Part shown: positions 24,876 through 30,819 of the stretch, one piece after another
Position numbering within the stretch: position 1 is the first letter of the stretch
Layout of the letters: the number at the start of each line of letters is the position of its first letter
NCBI GenBank assembly: GCA_023416575.1
Contig: JAEZHL010000204.1
Location: 1 to 30,819, forward strand
Origin: Pseudomonadota bacterium
GTDB taxonomy: Bacteria; Pseudomonadota; Alphaproteobacteria; Rhizobiales; Hyphomicrobiaceae
Direction: 5' to 3'
Length of the DNA stretch: 30,819 bases
Notes under the pieces: model-generated
Told to the model about the DNA's origin: nothing
The model's input: only the letters and a program-made list of their open reading frames with translations
The model's database searches: none
Program-made: the position numbers and the translations under genes

Positions 24876-25649
24876 TCAGTGCCGTAAAATCCGTTCGAGG
24901 AACTGCTGGGCTCGCGCGGAGCCCGCGGCTTCGAAAAAGTTCTGACATGGCGCGTCTTCGACCACCGCGCCTCCATCCATGAAAATGACGCGGTCGGCAG
25001 CTTCTCGCGCGAAGCCCATCTCGTGAGTGACCACAATCATGGTCATGCCGCCATCGGCCAGCTCGCGCATCACATCGAGCACCTCGCGGATCATCTCAGG
25101 ATCGAGCGCGGAGGTTGGTTCGTCGAAAAGAAGCAGCGCCGGCTCCATAATCAGTGCACGGGCGATCGCAACGCGCTGTTGCTGGCCGCCGGATAGCTGA
25201 TTTGGGTAGGCATTGGCCTTGTCGGAAAGACCAACCCGACGAAGCAACTGGTTTGCCCGATCTTCGGCATCGGAACGACTGAGGCCTTTCACCCTTCGCG
25301 GTGCCAGCGTCAGGTTTTCTAAAGCCGTCATCTGTGGGTAAAGGCTGAATTTCTGGAACACCATCCCGGTGGAGGCGCGAAATGCCGACGACGCAAGTGC
25401 GCGGTCGTCGAGCAGATTGCCGTTTACCCTGATTTCCCCTTGCTGCGCGCGCTCGAGGCCGTTGATACAGCGCAGAAGAGTGCTCTTGCCAGAACCGCTC
25501 GGACCACAAACAACGGTCACGGTATCCGTCGCGATATCGAGAGTGATGTCGTCCAGCACCTTGGCTTGACCGAACCACTTTGAGACATGCCGAAACGATA
25601 CGGCCGGAACGTCCGCTAAGATGTCCGTTTGATCAGCATCCGATTTCAC
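24876..25649 (-). CDS. Amino-acid ABC transporter ATPase (GlnQ/HisP type)
   Basis: 257 residues. Walker A GPSGSGKS (49-56), signature LSGGQQQRVAIARAL and Walker B LLFDEPTSALDPEM are intact, together with MVFQKFSLYPQMTALENLTL, the Q-loop segment of this family. The start is GTG at 25649, with GGGGAGGAG 6 nt upstream. It is the first gene of the transporter operon and sits 22 nt from a perfect TTGTAC-N3-GTACAA palindrome shared with the divergent lyase gene. Confidence 0.94.
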   Translation of the reverse strand: MKSDADQTDILADVPAVSFRHVSKWFGQAKVLDDITLDIATDTVTVVCGPSGSGKSTLLRCINGLERAQQGEIRVNGNLLDDRALASSAFRASTGMVFQKFSLYPQMTALENLTLAPRRVKGLSRSDAEDRANQLLRRVGLSDKANAYPNQLSGGQQQRVAIARALIMEPALLLFDEPTSALDPEMIREVLDVMRELADGGMTMIVVTHEMGFAREAADRVIFMDGGAVVEDAPCQNFFEAAGSARAQQFLERILRH

Positions 25650-25670
25650 TATCAGCTCCTCCCCTTTTTA

Positions 25671-25685
25671 TTGTACACCGTACAA
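25671..25685. promoter_or_regulatory. Perfect operator palindrome TTGTAC-ACC-GTACAA
   Basis: A perfect 6-3-6 inverted repeat in the 93-nt gap between the divergent ATPase and lyase genes. The same arms recur exactly at 28633-28647 before the LeuC-like gene. Its position allows one protein to control transport and lyase together. Confidence 0.75.
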
Positions 25686-25742
25686 AGGATTGCGCAAGCG
25701 CGCATTGCCACTGTGAGAATTCAAGTTGGCGGGGAAATCGTT

Positions 25743-26612
25743 ATGAACACGAAGTCGAAAGTCCTCCGAGCCCTCGTCGAAGGCGACGGCTTCTCGAGCA
25801 TCGCGGGCGTGTACGATATGCTCAGCGCCCGCTTGGCGCAGGAGCAGGGATGTCGTGTACTGCACGTAGGCGGCTATGCTCTGTCTGCAGTCCGGCTTGG
25901 CTTGCCAGATGTGGGCTTGCTAACGCTTTCAGAGAACGTTGAGGCTGTGTCGCGAATCGCGAGCTCCGTCGAGCTGCCTGTGATCGCGGATGGCGACGAC
26001 GGATACGGCAATCATCTCAACGTCAGGCGCCTGATGCGCGAGATGGAGCGAGGTGGCTTGGCCGGGATGCATATCGAGGACCAGGTGTTCCCTAAGCGGT
26101 GCGGACACATGGCCGGCAAGCGGATCGTATCGCAAGAAGCAATGGTGCAAAAAATTAAGGCTGCTGTGGATGCGCGGCACGATGAGAATTTTGTCTTGAT
26201 TGCACGCACAGATGCGATCGCCGTAGAGGGGTTCGAGGCTGCGATGGATCGGGCCGAAGCCTACCGTGAAGCAGGAGCAGACGTGCTCTTCGTCGAAGCG
26301 CCGACTGACGACGCGCAGGTCGCATCAATTCCGCGCCGCGTCGCGGCACCGACCCTGTTCAACTGGTGTTACGGCGGTCGCTCACCAACTCCGACGGTCG
26401 CCGAGGTGCGTGCGCTCGGCTATCGCTTCGTTCTTATGACAGACATCGTTTTCGCCATGGCGACGCATCTGCGTCGGATTTATGGTCAGATTGCCAATGA
26501 CACCGGGTACGGCGACGAGGTGCGCCACATGATCTCCGTTGACGAGTTCAATGCGATGATCGGATTGGGCGAGGTTGAGACCGCTGACCGGCAGTTCTCG
26601 CTACAGTCCTAA
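25743..26612 (+). CDS. Isocitrate lyase/PEP mutase-superfamily C-C lyase (dimethylmalate/methylisocitrate lyase-like)
   Basis: 289 residues. Superfamily marks are Mg-binding acids in ADGDDGYGN (82-90), HIEDQ (110-114) and the active-site loop KRCGH (118-122), whose cysteine is typical of lyases rather than PEP mutases. Members include 2-methylisocitrate lyase, 2,3-dimethylmalate lyase and oxaloacetate decarboxylase, so retro-aldol cleavage of a 2-hydroxy diacid or decarboxylation of an oxo diacid is expected. ATG 25743 is preceded by GGGGAAA; upstream codons overlap the operator. It converges on the LeuD-like gene with an 11-nt gap and shares its operator with the amino-acid transporter. Confidence 0.9.
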   Translation: MNTKSKVLRALVEGDGFSSIAGVYDMLSARLAQEQGCRVLHVGGYALSAVRLGLPDVGLLTLSENVEAVSRIASSVELPVIADGDDGYGNHLNVRRLMREMERGGLAGMHIEDQVFPKRCGHMAGKRIVSQEAMVQKIKAAVDARHDENFVLIARTDAIAVEGFEAAMDRAEAYREAGADVLFVEAPTDDAQVASIPRRVAAPTLFNWCYGGRSPTPTVAEVRALGYRFVLMTDIVFAMATHLRRIYGQIANDTGYGDEVRHMISVDEFNAMIGLGEVETADRQFSLQS

Positions 26613-26623
26613 GCGCCAGTCAT

Positions 26624-27217
26624 TTATCGGAATTGCGCGAGATCGCGGCGTGCCTCGTACGCCGTGATCTCGGCTTCCAGTTCCATCGTCTCGTCGATCT
26701 CATCGCGCCCGCTGAGCAACCGGGTTTCATCCGCGTCCGAAATTGTGAAGCGAACCTCGTGACCAGATGCCAAAATGCTCCGACGCTCGACATCCAGCCG
26801 AAGATGCAGCGCTGTGCGTGCGGCCCGTCGCAATTCTGCTGCGTCAGCGGGTGAGACAATCGCCGGGACGACGCCATTGCGCACACAGTTCTGGCGGAAA
26901 ATCTCGCCGAAAGTGGGAGCGATCACCGCGCGAATGCCAAAGTCACTCAGCGCATATACGGCCTGTTCTCTGGCGGAGCCGCATCCGAAATTCTCATTGG
27001 CAATGAGAAAACGGATTGGCTCTCCACAATCCTGGTCCAGCGGAAAGCCTGGTCGTGCGGTCCCATCACTGAAGAAACGCTGATCGCGAAACAGCAAGTT
27101 TCCATAACCCGCATCACGCGACTTCAATAGGAAGCGCGCGGGAATGATCTGGTCAGTATCGACATTGGCTGCCTCGATGGCGACAGCAAAACCTTCGATA
27201 ACTGGCGTAACTTTCAT
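26624..27217 (-). CDS. leuD: LeuD-like small subunit of a hydro-lyase (3-isopropylmalate dehydratase type)
   Basis: 197 residues, standard for LeuD. VDTDQIIPARFLLK, IANENFGCGSAREQAVYAL and GIRAVIAPTFGEIFRQNC are the family landmarks; these residues form the swivelling domain over the iron-sulfur active site. The start ATG 27217 overlaps the LeuC-like stop by 4 nt (ATGA). LeuCD-type enzymes move a hydroxyl between neighbouring carbons of malates or add water to maleates: isopropylmalate, citramalate, dimethylmaleate. Linkage to a catabolic lyase and transporter, and no other leu genes, argues against a leucine-biosynthetic role. Confidence 0.92.
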   Translation of the reverse strand: MKVTPVIEGFAVAIEAANVDTDQIIPARFLLKSRDAGYGNLLFRDQRFFSDGTARPGFPLDQDCGEPIRFLIANENFGCGSAREQAVYALSDFGIRAVIAPTFGEIFRQNCVRNGVVPAIVSPADAAELRRAARTALHLRLDVERRSILASGHEVRFTISDADETRLLSGRDEIDETMELEAEITAYEARRDLAQFR

Positions 27218-28608
27218 GACAATGCCCGCACGTCTGCGATGCGACCCGTCACCGCTGCCGCTGCTGCCATTGCGGGGCTCATCAAATGGGTTCTGCTGCC
27301 GGGCCCCTGACGGCCGCGGAAATTTCGGTTCGACGTGGAAGCGCACCTCTGGCCGGGATTAACGAAGTCGCCGTTCATCGCGGCACACATCGAACAACCG
27401 GCGTCGCGCCATTGCAGGCCAGCCGCTTTGAAAATATCGGCCAAACCTTCAGCCTCGGCCTGCGCTTTGACTGACTGTGAACCAGGCACGACAATTCCAG
27501 GCACGACTGCGCATCGACCTTTGAGAACTGCAGCTGCCGCTCGCAAGTCTTCTATGCGACCGTTAGTGCATGATCCGATAAACACCGTGTCGATGCCAAC
27601 TGCTGTCAATTGCGTTCCTGGCACCAACCCCATGTAGTTCAGCGCACCACTCCTACGCTCGCGCTCAGTCGGCTCGGTTGCAGTTGCCGGATCAGGCACA
27701 ACGGAATCGACCGGGACGGCGTCTTGCGGGCTCGTGCCCCAAGTAACCATCGGAACAATATCGGTCGCGACGAACCGCTCTTCACGATCAAACCGAGCAT
27801 CCTCGTCCGATCGCAATGACATCCACTCCGCTGCCAGTCGATCGAATTCGCCCGCAACGCGTCGGCTTTTTCTTTCTGCAAGGTAGGCTAGTGTGACTGC
27901 GTCCGGAGCAACGAAAGCGGTGCGCGCGCCGCCCTCCACCATCATATTGCAGATCGTCATGCGTTGCTCGACCGACATGGCAGTGACAGCTGTGCCATCG
28001 AACTCCACTGCATGGCCGATAGCTCCGCCCGCTCCAAGTCGCGCGATTACCGACAAGATTACGTCCTTGGCCGAGATGTGCGGATTGAGTGCTCCATCTA
28101 TCCTGATGCGCATCGTTGCCAGATGTTGATGCCACAGAGTTTGTGTCGCAAGCACGTGGGTCTGCTCGCTGAGCCCAATTCCGATCCCGATGGCGCCAAC
28201 GCCACCGTGGGTTGGCATATGCGAATCGCTGCCGACCACGATCAGTCCTGGCGCACTGAGGCCCTGATCTGGGGCGGATACGTGTGCGATACCTTGCAGT
28301 GGAGACCCAATGCCGAAAAGTTTGATTCCGAAATCGGCGCAGTCTGTCGTCAACCGGTCAACCGCTACAGCAATCTCACCATCTGTGATTGCGGCTCTGC
28401 CGCCGCGGGTCGGAACCGTGTGATCGGCGAACGCGTAGGTCAACTCCGGACGGCGGACTCTTCTGCCCTTGTCGCGCAGAGCATCGAAGCATGTGAAGCA
28501 GGTTTCGTCGATGTAATGCCGATCAACAAAAAGAAGGCGACGCCCGGCCACAGGGTCTACAGCCACTGTGTGGGCTTCCAGCACCTTTTCGTAGAACGTC
28601 TTAGACAT
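27214..28608 (-). CDS. leuC: LeuC-like large subunit of a hydro-lyase (aconitase family)
   Basis: 464 residues, very close to the standard 466. The three 4Fe-4S ligands are present: Cys347 in IGSCTNGR and Cys405/Cys408 in GCSMC. GSDSHMPTHGGVGAIGIGI and STSNRNFRGRQGPG are the usual substrate and domain motifs. ATG 28608 is chosen because homology begins at SKTFYEKVLEAHTV; the frame continues through the operator. It forms a heterodimer with the overlapping LeuD-like protein. The promoter carries the same palindrome as the lyase and transporter genes, which ties this pair to the amino-acid module rather than to leucine biosynthesis. Annotated leucine function would be a default guess. Confidence 0.92.
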   Translation of the reverse strand: MSKTFYEKVLEAHTVAVDPVAGRRLLFVDRHYIDETCFTCFDALRDKGRRVRRPELTYAFADHTVPTRGGRAAITDGEIAVAVDRLTTDCADFGIKLFGIGSPLQGIAHVSAPDQGLSAPGLIVVGSDSHMPTHGGVGAIGIGIGLSEQTHVLATQTLWHQHLATMRIRIDGALNPHISAKDVILSVIARLGAGGAIGHAVEFDGTAVTAMSVEQRMTICNMMVEGGARTAFVAPDAVTLAYLAERKSRRVAGEFDRLAAEWMSLRSDEDARFDREERFVATDIVPMVTWGTSPQDAVPVDSVVPDPATATEPTERERRSGALNYMGLVPGTQLTAVGIDTVFIGSCTNGRIEDLRAAAAVLKGRCAVVPGIVVPGSQSVKAQAEAEGLADIFKAAGLQWRDAGCSMCAAMNGDFVNPGQRCASTSNRNFRGRQGPGSRTHLMSPAMAAAAAVTGRIADVRALS

Positions 28609-28632
28609 AGGCAACGAGTACCCTACCTCGCG

Positions 28633-28647
28633 TTGTACGATGTACAA
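28633..28647. promoter_or_regulatory. Perfect operator palindrome TTGTAC-GAT-GTACAA
   Basis: A perfect 6-3-6 inverted repeat 25 nt upstream of the LeuC-like start. The arms are identical to those at 25671-25685; only the 3-nt spacer differs. Confidence 0.75.
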
Positions 28648-28659
28648 TAGTCGGTGGTA

Positions 28660-29569
28660 GGCTTACCCGCAAGCGGTGCTCCAACTAAATATGGTCACGC
28701 CGCACCTAAGGAGTCGAAGCCAGCAGCTCGCAGCCCTACCGTGCTCCAATGATAATTATCACAGCAAGCTGACGCAGCCGTCGATCAACGTCGGCAGCAA
28801 TGCCCGATCCGCCAGCTCGCGAAACTTCGCCCTGAAATCCCTGATCGACCACACGCCCAGGCCCCGTCGCGGCACCACACCTCATAGCTGCGGCTGAGCC
28901 CGTCATAGCTGCGGCTGAGCCCGAGCAGTGAACTCGTCACCCGCAGCCTGATGCAGCTGCTCGACGCGGAAACATCCCCATCTCCTGCGGCGCCGACATT
29001 ACCCGCACCATGCCCCCTCCCCTCCACGCCTCGCACTTCATGTGCCTGCAATTCAAGCGACAGGGCAGTACCAGGCGCGTCCGCCCCCGCTCCGCCGCCA
29101 CGATCAGCATGGTGCGCACCACATCTAGGTCCTCGCCCAGCAGACGCGCGATCACCGCCGCCTCCAAATCAACCTAGCCCTCGGCGACCGCTTTCTCCCA
29201 CCTTCAATGCCAGGCATTCCGCCTCGTCAACAAGCTGATCGCAACGAACGCCCGTTCGCGCCGTGAGCGCCTTCCCTTCCCGCGCGGGCCATCGGCGACA
29301 GCCACCTCACCATGGCGCCAGGCTGCTCCAAAAAAGCCGGCTGATACCAGCTGAATCACCACAACCAGGGTGTCGGCATCATCACCCGACACCGACCGCC
29401 GCGGATCAAACCGGTCCGGTACCAACCATCGCCTGTACCGCCAAAATGTGAGGAAATGGGCGCAGGCTCACCGCAGCGAGGCTCAGCGCCGCTTATGAGG
29501 TTCATCCTGAAGTGAGGAATTGGGCGGGTCCTGACGCCACCTGCCGGCCACATGGGGATATGGTTGAAT
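28660..29569. other. Degraded non-coding or relic region
   Basis: About 900 bp with no intact gene. On the minus strand, short protein-like pieces appear in different frames (VWSIRDFRAKFRELADRALL near 28830, and GEDLDVVRTMLIVAAERGRT near 29100), broken by stops and shifts. They look like decayed coding sequence, but I could not name a family. An exact tandem duplication lies at 28882-28923. Confidence 0.5.
28882..28923. repeat. Perfect 21-bp tandem duplication
   Basis: Two adjacent identical 21-bp units beginning TCATAGCTGCGG and ending GAGCCCG. Both copies stay in frame with each other (minus-strand SRSYDGLSRSYE). There are only two units and no spacer, so this is not a CRISPR. Confidence 0.9.
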
Positions 29570-29845
29570 ATGGACGCACGCGAACGCGTTCTAGAGTTTG
29601 CCGAAGCGTCGGTGCTCGAAAAGGTTGCGATGCCATGTCGATCGGCGAACTGATCGCCGCCGTAGGAATTACCAAGAGCGTTTTCATCAATCATTTCCGA
29701 GATAAGACATAGCTCGCACGCGCGTTTCTCGTCCGCTACATTGAGCGCGAAACTGCTATGTTCGACGAGCTCTTCGGCCGCGCCGATGAGCGGAACGATG
29801 ATCCGCTGCACCGCTTCCTCGTCGGTCTCGAATTGCTGGCCGCAG
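29570..29845 (+). pseudogene. TetR-family regulator pseudogene
   Basis: The frame from ATG 29570 reads MDARERVLEFAEASVLEK, then shifts near 29625 to AMSIGELIAAVGITKSVFIN followed by HFRDK, a TetR helix-turn-helix, meets a TAG at 29710-29712, and continues LARAFLVRYIERETAMFDEL, FGRADERNDDPLHRFLVGLE to LLA. A frameshift, a nonsense codon and loss of the C-terminus near 29845, at the junction with an IS1182 fragment, show it is inactive. Confidence 0.85.
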
Positions 29846-29855
29846 GACCTTCCTA

Positions 29856-30208
29856 GAGGCGGCCACATCGAGAGCTTCGAGGTATCGACCGATGCTCTCG
29901 GAGATCTGCTCCATGCGGCGCTTGAGCTTACCGCGCGTGAAATTTCGGTCCCGCGAATTGACCGCCTTGAACTTGGCGCCGTCGATCGCTGCCATGGCGG
30001 TCTTGAACATGCCAATGTCAACGCAGAGCCCGACGAACTTCGCGCAGACTGCCTGGATCGCTGCGCCATTACACTTGCGGAAGTCCGCAATCGTCTTGAA
30101 ATCCGGCGCGAGGCGACCAGTGAGCCACATCACCTCGATATCGCGCCTCGCCTCCCGCTCCAGCCGACGGCTCGATTGCACGCGGTTAAGGTAGCCGTAG
30201 AGATAAGC
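29856..30208 (-). mobile_element. IS1182-family transposase fragment
   Basis: One minus-strand frame reads an uninterrupted internal part of an IS1182-type DDE transposase: AYLYGYLNRVQSSRRLEREA, RRDIEVMWLTGRLAPDFKTI, ADFRKCNGAAIQAVCAKFV, AAIDGAKFKAVNSRDRNFTR and GKLKRRMEQISESIGRYLEA. AIDGAKFKAVN corresponds to the first catalytic-Asp region. Both ends are missing: the 5' side is fused to a ribbon-helix-helix-like frame near 30209, and the 3' side stops at the TetR relic. No terminal repeats were identified. Confidence 0.85.
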
Positions 30209-30495
30209 TTGAGCATCTCCAGCCTGGCCACGGCATCCTCCAGCTCGGCGATCGCAGCCTCCATGGCGTCAGCAATGCACATTTCGAGCCGCCGCGCCAA
30301 GCGCGCCGTGCGCTCCTTGAATTCCGGCGAGCATCTGAAATTGAGCTGGGTTGTGCGCACCGCTTTGCGGCGACGCTGTTTCTCTCTGAGCTGCGTGCGC
30401 CGCTCTTTTCGCGCCCGCACCTCTCGCGCGACCCGCCGGTCCTCGCCGGGCGGGCCAGGGAACATGGCGGCAAAGCTGTCGATGTCGTCCATCAT
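30130..30495 (-). CDS. Small DNA-binding-like protein (ribbon-helix-helix type), C-terminus replaced by IS sequence
   Basis: Open frame of 121 codons from ATG 30495 (or 30492). The first about 95 residues look native: MMDDIDSFAAMFPGPPGED, a strongly basic stretch (RKERRTQLREKQRRRKAVRT), then TQLNFRCSPEFKERTARLAR, which resembles a ribbon-helix-helix of accessory partition proteins. From about 30209 the same frame reads through IS1182-derived sequence, so the original C-terminus is lost. The start overlaps the stop of the upstream frame (ATGATG/TGA). The role in replicon maintenance is inferred from general resemblance, not certain. Confidence 0.5.
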   Translation of the reverse strand: MMDDIDSFAAMFPGPPGEDRRVAREVRARKERRTQLREKQRRRKAVRTTQLNFRCSPEFKERTARLARRLEMCIADAMEAAIAELEDAVARLEMLKLISTATLTACNRAVGWSGRRGAISR

Positions 30496-30683
30496 GCCCG
30501 CGCCCTCCGCTTCGCCGCACTCTGCGCTGCCGCCTTGACCTCGGCCCACAGCGCGTCGATCGCGGCCTCCGCCTTCCTTTTCTTCTCCGGGCCGGTGCGG
30601 CCGGTGGTGACGGCATTCTGTATCACAAACGGAGTTTTTAGAGACCAAATTCCAGACGCCAAGCCGAATGACAGGTCGAGCCG
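30492..30683 (-). pseudogene. C-terminal relic of a gene upstream of the RHH-like protein
   Basis: An open minus-strand frame ends at TGA 30492-30494, overlapping the RHH-like start. It reads TPFVIQNAVTTGRTGPEKKR, KAEAAIDALWAEVKAAAQSA then AKRRARA. The frame is closed by a TAG at 30684-30686 and no start is visible, so only a C-terminal piece remains. The tail is compatible with a ParA-like partition ATPase paired with the small protein, but no ATPase motif is left to prove it. Confidence 0.35.
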
Positions 30684-30819
30684 CTACAGGAGCTTAGCTG
30701 GCTTACACTGCAATTGCAGAAGTGGCGGAATGATCCGTGTAATATGGTCTGCGACGGCCGGATCTGAATCGGATCGTCATCCCAGAAGCAGAACTCTGCC
30801 ATTCCATGATAGGCGCACC

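Noticed and set aside
28882..28923. Possible CRISPR repeat
   Set aside because: Only two directly adjacent units with no spacers and no cas genes.
30684..30819. Possible gene entering from the right edge
   Set aside because: Short open frames only; no recognisable motif or start in the remaining 136 bp.

Overview
The window looks like an accessory catabolic region from an alphaproteobacterium, most likely a Rhizobiales member such as Bradyrhizobium. The reasons are the high GC and strong GC3 bias, the dense transport-plus-catabolism operons, and remnants of IS66, IS1182 and a replicon-maintenance-like gene pair that resemble rhizobial island debris. No rRNA, tRNA or core housekeeping gene was seen.

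Layout. (1) 1-9262, TRAP/hydroxy-acid module: a carboxymuconolactone-decarboxylase-like protein (minus) diverges from a metallo-beta-lactamase-fold hydrolase and an SDR (plus), followed by the broken C-terminal end of a second SDR. A minus operon then reads dctQM fusion, hydroxyisobutyrate-type dehydrogenase, MmgE/PrpD. A divergent dctP and a GntR regulator close the block. Related imperfect palindromes (ATC-N9-GAT) sit at three promoters and suggest one GntR regulon. (2) 9823-19649, peptide module: one minus operon in the order dppD, dppF, gamma-glutamyltransferase, proline-iminopeptidase-like hydrolase, dppB, dppC, substrate-binding protein, CocE/NonD hydrolase. Several junctions overlap and a strong hairpin follows. 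(3) 19970-20490, a decayed IS66 transposase. (4) 20501-28608, amino-acid module: a class III aminotransferase, a divergent TetR regulator, a polar amino-acid ABC transporter (two permeases, binding protein, ATPase), a divergent ICL/PEP-mutase superfamily lyase, and a LeuC/LeuD-type hydro-lyase. Two perfect copies of TTGTAC-N3-GTACAA and one degenerate copy lie at its promoters. (5) 28650-30819, a graveyard: degraded coding sequence with a 21-bp tandem duplication, a TetR pseudogene, an IS1182 transposase fragment, and a ribbon-helix-helix-like gene joined to the C-terminus of a possible partition protein.

The most interesting candidate system is block 4. An imported amino acid could be transaminated, isomerised or hydrated by the LeuCD-like enzyme, and split by the lyase under one local operator. 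LeuCD-like hydratase plus ICL-superfamily lyase is the same enzyme pairing as dimethylmaleate hydratase plus 2,3-dimethylmalate lyase of nicotinate fermentation, here coupled to an aminotransferase and an amino-acid importer. The substrate cannot be read from the sequence.
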